Assembly (NCBI RefSeq): GCF_003386535.1
Contig: NZ_QTTN01000001.1
Coordinates: 290,264 to 354,263 of the forward strand
Length of the DNA stretch: 64,000 nt
Source: Paenibacillus taihuensis
Lineage (GTDB): Bacteria > Bacillota > Bacilli > Paenibacillales > Paenibacillaceae
Direction of reading: 5' to 3'
The translations under genes were made by a program, and so were the position numbers. The notes beneath the pieces were generated by a model. The model did not search any database. It worked only from the letters and a program-made list of their open reading frames with translations, and had not been told where the DNA came from. The stretch's first letter is position 1; the number at the start of each line of letters is the position of its first letter. Shown here one piece after another: positions 18,164-26,506 of the stretch.

Positions 18164-18199
18164 AGCCCCGGTGGTGAGTGGTGATCCGGGGCTTTTTTT
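18164..18199 (+). terminator. Terminator after the VTT gene
   Basis: Perfect stem AGCCCCGG (18164-18171) / CCGGGGCT (18186-18193) followed by a T-run. It marks the boundary to the hairpin array. Confidence 0.85.
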
Positions 18200-18202
18200 G
18201 TT

Positions 18203-18660
18203 GAGAGTCGGATATTCCGACTCTCGGGGTTCAAATTGGACGAATTTATTGTTGAGAGTCGGATTATCCGACCCTCGGAAACCATGGGCGTGGATGGGAG
18301 AAGTGGATAGTCTATCTCGCGAGTCGGATCCGTCTGGTAGCGGCGCATTCCCCGGTCGAGAGATCCTAATAGGCACTCTCAGCGTGGAAAATCAACGTTC
18401 CTCCTGCTGAGAGATCAAGATAGGCACTCTCGCGAATTGAATCCGTCTGGTAGCGGCGCATTCCTCGGTCGAGAGATCCTAATAGGCACTCTCAGAGTGG
18501 AAAACCACCGCTTCGCCTGTTGAGAGATCCAGAAAGGATCTCTCGCGAATCAAACCGCCGGAACACGGCGCTTCCTCACCCGAGAGAACCTATATTTTAT
18601 ATGTTCTCTCTGCTCGAAAAACCTTCGTTTCGCCTTCTGAGAGAACAAATACGTTCTCTC
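18203..18660. repeat. Tandem array of GAGAG...CTCTC hairpins, about 113-bp double unit
   Basis: Eight clear hairpins: 18203-18225, 18254-18276, 18358-18380, 18409-18431, 18471-18493, 18522-18544, 18582-18610 and 18639-18660, plus a degenerate one near 18298-18318. Outer arms are always GAGAG/CTCTC, while the inner arms vary: TCGGA/TCCGA in the first two, ATCC/GGAT at 18522, AAC/GTT in the last two, so pairing is often kept although sequence changes. Hairpins come in pairs. The second of each pair is followed by CGCGA or CGCCA, and these marks fall at 18318, 18431, 18544 and 18660, a period of 113-116 bp. Within pairs the start spacing is 51, 51, 51 and 57 bp. No credible coding sequence crosses it. 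Confidence 0.85.
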
Positions 18661-18801
18661 GCCAATCCACTCCTCCGGAGAACAGTTTCTACCTCACTCT
18701 CGCGAACCGAATCTGCTTTTACTAATCAGCATTTTAGCGTAATCTCCAATCATCCTCACTCATATGCTTGTCGTACAAGACTGTGCTTGGGAGGGCTTGA
18801 T

Positions 18802-19335
18802 TTGAGATTGATCCTATTGATCGTCGGAGTCATCATCCTTGGACTAAAGTGGACAAACCCGACAACGCCGCGATTTGAGCAATGGGTAACTAAACAAGAA
18901 ACTCAAAGCGGCCAGAATACCAAACTGTCCGACCTGCATGATGTGCGGAGGAAGAGCTACTTGTTCTTCTCGATTCATGAGCTCTTGATTATCAGGGAGC
19001 ATAATGATCGGTACACCAGATCTGTCAGTTACTCTGGAGTTGGAATCCTCGGTATGATCTTCCCAACCTCTAAACCTACTAATGTCGGGAAGCAAGCTCC
19101 TCTTTTTAAAGATAAATTTCAACTCAAGTCGGATGACAGGGCATTAATAGAAAGCTTGGTTGAGCTTGAAGCTCATGATGAGCCGTATATTACTCAAGTT
19201 GCTATCGCCGCTGTCGTGTTTAATCGGATGAAACTTGTTGATTTCTCAGGAAGTGTCCCGGATGTCATTATGCAGTTAAACGCAGCAGCGATGGAGAATA
19301 TCGCCGTATCTGAATCAGCGAAGAAGTGCGGTTGA
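18802..19335 (+). CDS. DUF4359-like small protein fused in frame to a SleB remnant
   Basis: 177-residue reading frame from TTG 18802, chosen because GGGAGGG at 18789-18795 is well placed. Residues 1-16 are a membrane or signal segment; TNPTTPRFEQWVTKQ and RRKSYLFFSIHEL, ending near GVGILGMIFP (about residue 88), resemble small DUF4359-type proteins as I remember them. From about residue 104 the sequence changes to the start of a SleB/CwlJ-type hydrolase domain (LIESLVELEAHDEPY), which then breaks by frameshift. The fusion looks like a deletion scar rather than a designed protein. Whether the first 90 residues are still expressed is unknown. An upstream in-frame extension to 18520 runs through the hairpin array and is not credible. 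Confidence 0.4.
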   Translation: MRLILLIVGVIILGLKWTNPTTPRFEQWVTKQETQSGQNTKLSDLHDVRRKSYLFFSIHELLIIREHNDRYTRSVSYSGVGILGMIFPTSKPTNVGKQAPLFKDKFQLKSDDRALIESLVELEAHDEPYITQVAIAAVVFNRMKLVDFSGSVPDVIMQLNAAAMENIAVSESAKKCG

Positions 19336-19459
19336 AGATGCGTGGAACGGGATGGACCCTGGGGGCGGGTCTACGCGTTATTTTAAGACGGATCAAGAAG
19401 CAATTGATTCTAAAATGAATGTGATAAAGAAAATCGGAAGTATTACGTTTTGGAAATAA
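19111..19459 (+). pseudogene. Frameshifted SleB/CwlJ-type cell-wall hydrolase fragment
   Basis: The first part reads RALIESLVELEAHDEPY and QVAIAAVVFNRMK, the start of the Hydrolase_2 domain of spore cortex and cell-wall lytic enzymes, with its conserved Glu. After SESA an extra base near 19321-19324 shifts the frame: the continuation SAVEDAWNGMDPGGGSTRYF, the hallmark of the same domain, is found in the next frame and runs to TAA at 19457-19459. The N-terminal signal and peptidoglycan-binding parts are missing, and a short internal stretch seems lost. The 217 bp after it (19460-19676) hold nothing I can identify. Confidence 0.6.
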
Positions 19460-19676
19460 TTCGGCAAATTCAGGATTCTCAGATATTTCCGCGAATGTTA
19501 GAATGGGGGATATTCATGGGCAAAGCAAGGTGAGAAGGAGGGTTTCGCTACGGCATGAGGCTCTATCCTTCGAGCCTGCAGTGTCAGCATGCGAAGAGGC
19601 ATATGACACAGATGCAGAGCGTTCAAACCGAGTTTAATGATAATCAATGCAACTAGCGACATAGAGGAGGCCACTA

Positions 19677-20150
19677 ATGAGGGTCAGCGTAGGCGTTCAA
19701 GCGGTTATTTTCCAGAACAATAGGGTGCTAACGGTTAAGAAAAGGGAAGATGATGGCGGTGTAAGCTATATCCTGCCAGGCGGCAAGCAAGAATTTGGCG
19801 AAACGATAGAGCAGGCGATTCGCCGTGAAGTGTTTGAGGAAGTAGGCATAGCCGTTAAGGTGAACGAACTGTTATTTCTTCGAGAATTTATTGGCGCGAA
19901 TCATGATCATGCTGAAGCGAATAAGGAGCTGCATATCGTCAGCCCGATCTTCTCATGCAGCTTATTGAACGCCGACGATGATATTCCCCAAACTCCCCCT
20001 CACCCTGATCCAGACCAAATCGGAGTGGAATGGATCGAGGTAAGCAAGCTCAGTGAAGTACGATTTTATCCAAAAGAGTTAGTTCCTCGCTTAATCGAAA
20101 TCGCATCCGGCGTTAAAATCAATCCATGCTACGTTGGCGACATGAACTAA
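19677..20150 (+). CDS. NUDIX hydrolase
   Basis: 157 residues with a complete Nudix box (GX5EX7REUXEEXGU) beginning GGKQEFGETIEQAIRREV and ending FEEVGI, at about residues 36-58. Nudix enzymes hydrolyse nucleoside diphosphates linked to another moiety; substrate not predictable. Start follows GAGGAGG. First gene of a long rightward run that extends, almost without promoters or terminators, to the MFS gene. Confidence 0.88.
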   Translation: MRVSVGVQAVIFQNNRVLTVKKREDDGGVSYILPGGKQEFGETIEQAIRREVFEEVGIAVKVNELLFLREFIGANHDHAEANKELHIVSPIFSCSLLNADDDIPQTPPHPDPDQIGVEWIEVSKLSEVRFYPKELVPRLIEIASGVKINPCYVGDMN

Positions 20151-20188
20151 TGCTCAGCTAAAACGGCTGGCGAAGGGGACGAGCTTCT

Positions 20189-20932
20189 ATGAATGAGGAC
20201 GTATTTCTTCAAACTCCTTTTCGAGTGCGATTTGAATGGGGAACAGAAGGGGTAAGACGATTGGCTCCTTTATCGAGAGTAATAGTCATCATCGATGTAC
20301 TCTCTTTTACAACCTGTGTTGAAGTCGCCGTTTCAAGAGATGCAGCGGTGTTCCCATGTCGACATAAAGATGATTCCGCGATTACGTTCGCAGAGTCTGT
20401 CGGTGCCGTCCTTGCAAAGAAGCGTGGGGAGACGCCGTCACTTTCCCCGGCATCCTTACTCTCATTACCGCCACAATCCCGGATCGTATTACCTTCCCTC
20501 AATGGCTCCACATGCACCATTGTGGCACAGGAGTCAAACGTGACAACAATAGCTGGCAGTTTGCGGAATGCTGCGGCTGTTGCAGCGTACATCAATCAGC
20601 ATTATCCGAACGAAGTTGTAAGTTTTATCGCGTGCGGCGAGCAGTGGTCAAATGGTAGCTTACGCCCTGCGATCGAGGACTTGCTTGCAGCCGGTGCGAT
20701 TATTAGTCGATTGGACCAAGTGAGTCTATCCCCTGAGGCAAAAGTAGCTGTGAGTGCATTTAATCAGGCAGAAGTTGATATCGCGATGACATTGCAGCAA
20801 TGTTCGTCTGGTCGTGAGCTTATCGAGAAGGGCTTTGCGCAGGATGTAGATCTTGCCAGCGAGCTGAATGTGAGTGAAGCCGCCCCTGTGTTTCAAGGCG
20901 GGGCTTATATGAAGAAGGGCGGAAGCACATGA
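20189..20932 (+). CDS. 2-phosphosulfolactate phosphatase (ComB) family protein
   Basis: 247 residues. The signature VIIDVLSFTTCVEVAVSRDA near residues 33-52, LPSLNGSTC (about 97-105) and IACGEQW are typical of the ComB family. In methanogens and some bacteria ComB dephosphorylates 2-phosphosulfolactate in coenzyme M or sulfolactate synthesis; in Firmicutes the function is often unproven, so the annotation is family level. The gene overlaps the following methyltransferase by 4 nt (ATGA). Confidence 0.8.
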   Translation: MNEDVFLQTPFRVRFEWGTEGVRRLAPLSRVIVIIDVLSFTTCVEVAVSRDAAVFPCRHKDDSAITFAESVGAVLAKKRGETPSLSPASLLSLPPQSRIVLPSLNGSTCTIVAQESNVTTIAGSLRNAAAVAAYINQHYPNEVVSFIACGEQWSNGSLRPAIEDLLAAGAIISRLDQVSLSPEAKVAVSAFNQAEVDIAMTLQQCSSGRELIEKGFAQDVDLASELNVSEAAPVFQGGAYMKKGGST

Positions 20933-21684
20933 ACATTACGGACTACAAATCATTCTACGACAATGTCGGCAAAACCAACGGATGGGATTTCAGCCGCGTA
21001 AAATGTACGATCGAAGGAAACGACCGGGATTTCTATAAGGAAGTCAAGCAGTCCTGCGGAAAAGGGGACATGTTGCTTGATATCGGCACTGGCGGCGGCG
21101 AAGCGATTTTAACAATTGCAGCTGATTCTGCGTTGCTCCTGATTGGGATCGACCAATCCGCTTGGATGATCGAGACGGCAGCGCGAAACGCGGCGAAGTC
21201 GGGCTTGCCTAATGTACGATTTCTGCAGATGGAAGCTGAACGATTGATATTCCCAGCGAACTTATTCAATGTTGTCTCGTGCAGGCATTCGGAGTTCTAT
21301 GCTGAAGAGGTTGCGAGAGTTTTGACCAACAGCGGAGGTCTATTCTTCACCCAGCAAGTAAGTGAGAACGACAAGTTCAACCTGAAGCTAGCCTTTGGAA
21401 GAGGGCAATCGTTTGGCATCGAAGCGGGTACGTTGAAGCAGCGATATTTGAGCGAATTGAGGGAGGCTGGGTTTAGCGATATTCAGTCCTGGGATATTAG
21501 CGGCATCGAGTACTACCACGCCGCGGAAGACCTGAGTTTCTTATTGAAGCACACGCCGATTATCCCTGACTTCGGCCGAGAAGAAGCGGACTTCAAGCTG
21601 CTGCAGCAATTTATTGAGCAGAATCAAACCGAGAAAGGAATTCGAACAAACTCGGAGCGATTTGTGATACAGGCTAGATTATAG
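20929..21684 (+). CDS. SAM-dependent methyltransferase
   Basis: 251-residue class I methyltransferase. Motif I is LLDIGTGGGEA (about 47-57), followed by an acidic residue after the second strand (IGIDQSAWM), and FNVVSCRHSEFYAEEVARVL around motif IV. Substrate unknown. It overlaps the ComB-family gene by 4 nt and shares its transcript. Confidence 0.85.
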   Translation: MNITDYKSFYDNVGKTNGWDFSRVKCTIEGNDRDFYKEVKQSCGKGDMLLDIGTGGGEAILTIAADSALLLIGIDQSAWMIETAARNAAKSGLPNVRFLQMEAERLIFPANLFNVVSCRHSEFYAEEVARVLTNSGGLFFTQQVSENDKFNLKLAFGRGQSFGIEAGTLKQRYLSELREAGFSDIQSWDISGIEYYHAAEDLSFLLKHTPIIPDFGREEADFKLLQQFIEQNQTEKGIRTNSERFVIQARL

Positions 21685-21807
21685 AATCGGTTGAAGGCAG
21701 TTGAGTTGGATGGAGAATCGGCTGCTCTTTTTTGTTGACTGAACAGCTTGAATGGAGTATTATCTTTCCAATTTACATATTCGCATTTTGAAGGGGAATG
21801 GCAGGCT

Positions 21808-22374
21808 ATGGATCCGATAATGATGGATTTCCCGGATGAGTTTCACACGGAGCGACTATGGATTCGAATGCCGAGGCCAGGCGATGGAAGAGCTGCATTC
21901 GAAGCGGTTAACGCGTCGTTAGACGAGCTGAAGCCATGGATGAAATGGGCACAAAACGAGCTGTCCGAGTATGATGCGGAACTTGGCATGAGAGAGTCTC
22001 ATATCAAATTTCTAAGCCGGGAGAAATTAAGATTTCTGGTATTCTTAAGAAGTACGGGGCAGTTCGTCGCGGCAACCAGCTTGCATAGTATTGATTGGGA
22101 AGTACGAAAGTTCGAGATTGGCTACTGGATTGATACGCGTCTCAGTGGTAACGGATATATGCTTGAAGCTGTTCGCGGGCTATGTGAATTTGCATTTAAT
22201 CAATTGAATGCCAGAAGATTGGAAATACGTTGTGACACGACAAATAGCAAAAGCATTAAGATCCCGGAGCGACTGCAGTTTGAATTAGAAGGTACGTTCA
22301 GAGCTGATGATGTTTCTGCAGATGGTACAGAGCTAAGGGATACCTATTTGTTTGCGAAGTTGGGCTTCAGCTGA
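21808..22374 (+). CDS. GNAT N-acetyltransferase (RimJ/RimL type)
   Basis: 188 residues. HTERLWIRMPRPGDG near the start is the RimJ/RimL/YdaF-type N-terminus, and GYWIDTRLSGNGYMLEAV is the acetyl-CoA loop. Ends with RDTYLFAKL, the usual RimL-like C-terminus. ATG 21808 is preferred to TTG 21748, since AAGGGGA lies between them. Stop and the next start share a base (TGATG). Confidence 0.8.
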   Translation: MDPIMMDFPDEFHTERLWIRMPRPGDGRAAFEAVNASLDELKPWMKWAQNELSEYDAELGMRESHIKFLSREKLRFLVFLRSTGQFVAATSLHSIDWEVRKFEIGYWIDTRLSGNGYMLEAVRGLCEFAFNQLNARRLEIRCDTTNSKSIKIPERLQFELEGTFRADDVSADGTELRDTYLFAKLGFS

Positions 22375-22889
22375 TGATCTTCAACATCGAAGTAAACCTT
22401 AGAAAAATGACCACCGACGATTATTCCTGCATGCTGGGCTGGCGGAATGATCCCGAAGTGATGCGGTTTTATGGTAACCCTAACGATATCCATACCATGG
22501 AGAAAGTCATTCAGAAGTATCAGGCGAGAGTTGACGGTGCAGATCGGAAAATCCCTTGTATTATTGAGTATCTCGGCAATCCAGTCGGTTACTTGCAATA
22601 TTACGAGCTGGATAGCGAACAGAAGCAGGAGTACGAGCAAGACGCTCAGTTGAATATGATCGGGATGGATATTTTCATGGGAAGCAGCGAACATCGCAAT
22701 AAAGGTATTGCTACACAAGCTATTCAGCTGCTCCAATCTTATTTAAGAGAGAAATCGATCGCAGGCCGTATCATTTTGAAAACAGCAATTGATAACCCTA
22801 CCGCCGCAAGATGTTATGAAAAGTGTGGTTTTGTGAAAATAAAAGCTCTTTCAGAGAAGCTCATTCTAATGGAGTATTCTTTCAACTAG
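22374..22889 (+). CDS. GNAT acetyltransferase, AAC(6')-like
   Basis: 171 residues. The layout (MLGWRNDPEVMRFYG, then GYLQYYEL, IGMDIFMGSSEHRNKGIAT, and NPTAARCYEKCGF) resembles the Acetyltransf_8/AAC(6') group, which acetylates aminoglycosides or related amines. The likeness is in overall architecture; resistance function is not shown. Translationally coupled to the preceding GNAT gene. Confidence 0.7.
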   Translation: MIFNIEVNLRKMTTDDYSCMLGWRNDPEVMRFYGNPNDIHTMEKVIQKYQARVDGADRKIPCIIEYLGNPVGYLQYYELDSEQKQEYEQDAQLNMIGMDIFMGSSEHRNKGIATQAIQLLQSYLREKSIAGRIILKTAIDNPTAARCYEKCGFVKIKALSEKLILMEYSFN

Positions 22890-22956
22890 CCAATCAGAAG
22901 GTTACATGTCCCTTGGATGTTGTAATCTTCTTGTTATTTCCAGCTCTTTCAGTGAC

Positions 22957-22965
22957 TGCTATAAT
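22957..22965 (+). promoter_or_regulatory. Extended -10 promoter for the PPOX gene
   Basis: TGC directly followed by TATAAT (TGnTATAAT form, 22957-22965) lies about 55 bp before the start at 23021, in one of the few real gaps (131 bp) of the gene run. No convincing -35 box. Confidence 0.5.
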
Positions 22966-23020
22966 GAATAGATATTATTGCGGAGCAACTGATTCCAGCA
23001 TAGAAGGCGGTACATGAAAT

Positions 23021-23656
23021 ATGATGAAACCATTCTTTAACGAGATCGTTCATACTGATGAGGAGCTGCGTTCCTTGCTTGGATATCCAAGCGAGCTCGT
23101 ACGGAATAAAGTCGTTACGAAGTTGGACCGGCACTGCCGGGATTTTATTGCGAAGTCGCCATTGGTTTTTGTAGCAACGAGCGATGCGTCTGGGGCATGC
23201 GATGTATCGCCCCGCGGCGATACAGCTGGGTTCGTGGCTGTGCTTGATGATACGCATCTGCTTATCCCGGAGCGTCCGGGCAATAAGCGAATGGATGCAC
23301 TTCGGAATATTTTGGCGAATCCGCAGATCGGACTGATCTTTATTATTCCAGGCCTAGAGGAGACGCTGCGCATTAATGGCCGCGCCTGTATAACCAAGGA
23401 TCCGGAACGGTTGCGGCCGCTTGAAGCCCATGGCAAAATACCTCTTCTCGGTATCGGTATAGAAATGGAGGAAGGCTTCATCCATTGTGCCAAAGCGTTC
23501 AAACGCTCGAAGCTGTGGGAGCCGGCAAGTTGGCCCGAGCAGGCAGCGCTTCCGAATCCGGCACGAATACTTGTAGAACATGCAAGCAGACTTGGAAAGA
23601 CAGAGGAAGAAATCGCTGCAGCTTTACGAGATAGCTATGAGAAAAGGTTGTATTAA
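23021..23656 (+). CDS. PPOX-type FMN-binding flavoprotein
   Basis: 211 residues of the pyridoxamine 5'-phosphate oxidase-like split-barrel fold (MSMEG_1061/DR_2398-type subgroup). Characteristic parts: FVATSDASGACDVSPRGD (about 51-68), LIPERPGNKRMDAL and the Gly-rich IFIIPGLEETLRINGRA. Probably an FMN- or F420-binding oxidoreductase; substrate unknown. GAAGGCGG at 23003-23010 supports ATG 23021 (24 is also possible). Confidence 0.82.
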   Translation: MMKPFFNEIVHTDEELRSLLGYPSELVRNKVVTKLDRHCRDFIAKSPLVFVATSDASGACDVSPRGDTAGFVAVLDDTHLLIPERPGNKRMDALRNILANPQIGLIFIIPGLEETLRINGRACITKDPERLRPLEAHGKIPLLGIGIEMEEGFIHCAKAFKRSKLWEPASWPEQAALPNPARILVEHASRLGKTEEEIAAALRDSYEKRLY

Positions 23657-23686
23657 ACTCCTACTAAAATGAATTAGAGGTGGTTC

Positions 23687-24052
23687 ATGATGATTTTGCT
23701 ATCCGATGTGATCTCGACCCTCCTGCAGGCGCTTGGCGAGTTGGTGGCAGACCTGAGTGACGGCTTCTTCGCAAGTAAAGACGAGCGGCGCTATAGAAGG
23801 AGACTGAACAGGCTGAGGCAAGAACAAGAATGGTTCGACCAGTTCTATACGAACGGCGAGCAGTATAGGTTCGTGATGAAGACGGATGAAACGATCAAGA
23901 ACCTGCTTCTTAATAACGAATATGTGCGCGATCTGGAGCTGAACGCATCGGCTAGAGCGAGCTTCCGCAAGCTCGTTGCTGAGCTGCACGAGAAATCTCG
24001 GGACGCAGACCCAAAGGATGTGAAGCATGGAATTCTCAGCCCTCGTACTTGA
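23687..24052 (+). CDS. Hypothetical helical protein
   Basis: 121 residues, no family recognised. Predicted mostly helical: a short amphipathic N-terminus (residues 3-22), then a strongly basic patch (DERRYRRRLNRLRQEQEW) and a Lys/Glu-rich C-terminal half. No membrane segment or catalytic motif is obvious. GAGGTGG at 23675-23681 gives a good ribosome site. Its last 26 nt overlap the HAD gene, indicating cotranscription. Confidence 0.6.
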   Translation: MMILLSDVISTLLQALGELVADLSDGFFASKDERRYRRRLNRLRQEQEWFDQFYTNGEQYRFVMKTDETIKNLLLNNEYVRDLELNASARASFRKLVAELHEKSRDADPKDVKHGILSPRT

Positions 24053-24815
24053 TCTCGATGGCACGCTGCTAGATTCGAACAAACAAGTATCGGAGCGAAA
24101 CAAACAAGCTGTAATCTCCTGTCATCAACGGGGGCTCACGATTATCTATGCGACTGCGCGTCCGCCTCGAGCGGTGAAAGAGCTGCTCCCTGAAGAGCTG
24201 TACACAATCGGCTCGTTCGTTTATTACAATGGGGCACTTGTTCGCAGTTCGCATTGCGGTGAGGAACATCATTTTCCGATTGAGAGGGATTTGTTCGGCG
24301 AGTTTCTTGATCATTGCCTGGATATCGCGCCGAGTGTGGAATTTAGCATTGAAGTAATGGACGAATGGTATTGTCTTGGCGAGATTGAAGTCGCTGTCGT
24401 CGCCCGAAGGAAGGGCAATCCGATTCAACGCGAAATTGATGAGCTGAAGCAGTATCATCCTACCAAAATCTTGCTTTCATCCATAGACGAATCAAACGCT
24501 GCAGCACTTGTAGATCCATTCGCTACCCGACTTAACATTGTCATTACCGATGGCGGTAAGCTGATCCAGATCATGTCTCTGACTGCCTCGAAGGAAGCTG
24601 GAGTTCAGCTGCTCTGCGATAGCTTTGGCATCTCGATGTCGGAGTTGATCGTTTTCGGCGATGATTACAATGACACCGGCTTGCTGGGAGCGGCTGGTTA
24701 TTCCGTGGCGATGGGGAACGCGCCGCATGATGTGAAGGAAGCGGCGGATGAAGTTGCGTTGACGAACGATGAAGATGGGGTCGGCGTGGTGCTTGAACGG
24801 ATTTTAGCTGAATAA
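24027..24815 (+). CDS. HAD-superfamily phosphatase, Cof type
   Basis: 262 residues with all four HAD motifs: VLDLDGTLLDS (motif I, nucleophile Asp near residue 9), ATARPP (motif II), a Lys in the cap/core junction, and VFGDDYNDTGLL (motif IV). The large C2-type cap inserted between motifs II and III places it in the Cof/YwpJ group of sugar-phosphate and nucleotide phosphatases. Overlaps the preceding gene by 26 nt. Confidence 0.88.
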   Translation: MEFSALVLDLDGTLLDSNKQVSERNKQAVISCHQRGLTIIYATARPPRAVKELLPEELYTIGSFVYYNGALVRSSHCGEEHHFPIERDLFGEFLDHCLDIAPSVEFSIEVMDEWYCLGEIEVAVVARRKGNPIQREIDELKQYHPTKILLSSIDESNAAALVDPFATRLNIVITDGGKLIQIMSLTASKEAGVQLLCDSFGISMSELIVFGDDYNDTGLLGAAGYSVAMGNAPHDVKEAADEVALTNDEDGVGVVLERILAE

Positions 24816-24832
24816 GGGGTGGAAATGCGCAC

Positions 24833-25279
24833 GTGATCAGACAAGCAACCTTAGATGAAATCAAGACCATTGTAGAGTTGAAGATCAGAATGTTTGAAGA
24901 GGCGGGCATTAAGCATTACCTTAAAGCTCATGCAGAGTCGAGTGTTTATGACAAATATTGTGAAATGTATCGTAACTTTCTTGGGATCCATTTCGTCATG
25001 GAAGAAGAAGGCAGGATCGTCGCATGTGCAGGCGCATTTTTGAAGTCCGATATTCCCTACTGTTTCTATGAACCGGACCAGTATGGATTTATTGGAGATA
25101 TCTATGTAATGCCGGAATACCGCAAACGCGGCTTTGCACGCAGATTAACGGAAGAGACGATTGGCTGGCTGCAAGCTTGCGGTGTGAAGACGATTCGGCT
25201 GCTTGCATCGCCTGACGGTCGGCATCTGTATGAGACGATGGGCTTCAAGCCTACGCACGAGATGGAGCTGAAGCTGTAG
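24833..25279 (+). CDS. GNAT N-acetyltransferase
   Basis: 148 residues. GDIYVMPEYRKRGFARRLTE contains the acetyl-CoA loop; the C-terminus LYETMGFKPTHEMEL is typical. GTG start at 24833 after AAGGGGTGG. Substrate unknown. Confidence 0.82.
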   Translation: MIRQATLDEIKTIVELKIRMFEEAGIKHYLKAHAESSVYDKYCEMYRNFLGIHFVMEEEGRIVACAGAFLKSDIPYCFYEPDQYGFIGDIYVMPEYRKRGFARRLTEETIGWLQACGVKTIRLLASPDGRHLYETMGFKPTHEMELKL

Positions 25280-25314
25280 CAACGATGGAATTCTTATGAT
25301 GGAGGCGAATGTGG

Positions 25315-25983
25315 ATGCCTTGGCCAATGGTTCATTTTGGAATTGCGGTCCAGCTGTACAACGGACAGCCTTCCCCAAGCTTCCTGCTGGGAAGCATAGC
25401 TCCGGATGCGATTCATACGCGAGGTCATGTGACTCGTGAGGAGAAAGGCGCCACGCATTTCGTCACAGGAGGCCGGTTTCCGACTATTGCGGAATTGGAG
25501 CAGGCTTGCGTGAATGAGCTCGGAAAACGTGGAGAGATGGATCGGGCGGACTTCGTGCTCGGGTATATCGCGCACGTGTATGCGGACATCAGGTGGACGG
25601 ATACGATTTACGCATCATTCGAGCGTGCGTATGAAGATGGGAAGCAGGGTCGAATTATACGGAATGTGTACAATGAGGAGATGGCCCAGACCGAGTTCAA
25701 CCTGCTTCGTACGAAAGCGTGGTCGGATGAAATTTTAGATGCGCTAAGGAGAGCTGAGATTGATGGGCTCGAACCGCTGGTCTCGGAACATGAAGTAAGC
25801 CTCTACCGGGAGATGAAGCTCGACTATTTAAGCGAACCGTCGCATGAGCCGAAGATAGAGTCCGTTTATTTCACTGATGAAGCGGTGCTTGCTTTTATTG
25901 CACGAACTGCGGAGGAATTAAAGCTGTTGTTTGTTGAGTGGGAGGTTGCAGATATCTCAGTCCCAGGTGCAGCATCAATATGA
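25315..25983 (+). CDS. Zinc-dependent phospholipase C-like hydrolase
   Basis: 222 residues. The arrangement MPWPMVHFGIA, GSIAPDAIHTR, THFVTGG and LGYIAHVYADIRWTD gives a set of His and Asp residues (H7, D31, H48, H87, D91) typical of the zinc-dependent phospholipase C / HD-like hydrolase family found in Firmicutes. No signal peptide, so cytoplasmic; substrate unknown. GGAGG at 25301-25305 is too near ATG 25309 and well spaced for ATG 25315, so the latter is chosen. ATGA overlap with the next gene. Confidence 0.65.
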   Translation: MPWPMVHFGIAVQLYNGQPSPSFLLGSIAPDAIHTRGHVTREEKGATHFVTGGRFPTIAELEQACVNELGKRGEMDRADFVLGYIAHVYADIRWTDTIYASFERAYEDGKQGRIIRNVYNEEMAQTEFNLLRTKAWSDEILDALRRAEIDGLEPLVSEHEVSLYREMKLDYLSEPSHEPKIESVYFTDEAVLAFIARTAEELKLLFVEWEVADISVPGAASI

Positions 25984-26315
25984 AGCTGATACATATCAAG
26001 GGCATTGGATATTCGGCTTGCGTGTTAGCAGTGATTATCTGGGCGTTGCTCGCGTGGGAAAATCCTTATTTTGACGGGATGACGCAGTTTAGTCCCGTTC
26101 ATTCGTTTATGATGATCGTATTGCCAGCTTGCTTGTTCGCGCTTGGTTTACTGCAATCGCGCGTCAGTATTCTCATCGGCGCATTCCTATGGAGTTTACC
26201 GTATGGGGTTGTAATGCTCACGACTTCAGGCATTTATCTCTTGATCGGGGCTATTTGTATCATCTATTTGATCTGCTTGATGCTTTGTCGGGTTAGAAGA
26301 ATGAGGTATTGGTAG
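25980..26315 (+). CDS. Small integral membrane protein
   Basis: 111 residues with four hydrophobic segments (about 9-25, 37-58, 60-78, 84-102) and a basic C-terminus (CRVRRMRYW). Family not recognised. Start ATG 25980 overlaps the stop of the hydrolase gene, with AGGTG upstream; a longer reading from 25938 lies inside that gene. Confidence 0.6.
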   Translation: MKLIHIKGIGYSACVLAVIIWALLAWENPYFDGMTQFSPVHSFMMIVLPACLFALGLLQSRVSILIGAFLWSLPYGVVMLTTSGIYLLIGAICIIYLICLMLCRVRRMRYW

Positions 26316-26325
26316 GGAGGCTGAC

Positions 26326-26427
26326 ATGCGTACGATTCTTAGACTAAAATGGCTGCTAGCATCCTTGCTCGTGTTTATGATCGTCTATTGTGAAGGATAC
26401 GCTCAATACCATTTACATGCACCCTGA
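26326..26427 (+). CDS. Possible 33-residue membrane or secreted peptide
   Basis: A short frame, ATG 26326 with GGGAGG (26315-26320) upstream. It starts MRTILRLKW, continues with a hydrophobic stretch (LLASLLVFMIVY) and ends at TGA 26425-26427. An overlapping frame (26417-26500) continues with RGTYVAEDVW, so both could be pieces of a once longer exported protein. No homologue recognised. Confidence 0.35.
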   Translation: MRTILRLKWLLASLLVFMIVYCEGYAQYHLHAP

Positions 26428-26506
26428 GAGGGATAGTGAGTTGCGAGGCACTTATGTAGCAGAGGATGTCTGGCCTATATTAAGCATACTCCCGAGGTGA
26501 AGTTGC

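Noticed and set aside
18203-18660. CRISPR array
   Set aside because: Repeats are themselves hairpins of variable sequence, unit length is about 113 bp with two hairpins, there are no unique spacers of constant length and no cas genes nearby.
18520-18801. Coding sequence through the hairpin array (N-terminal extension of the frame ending 19335)
   Set aside because: The translation is just the repeats read in one frame, with no ribosome site and no family resemblance; TTG 18802 has a good ribosome site.
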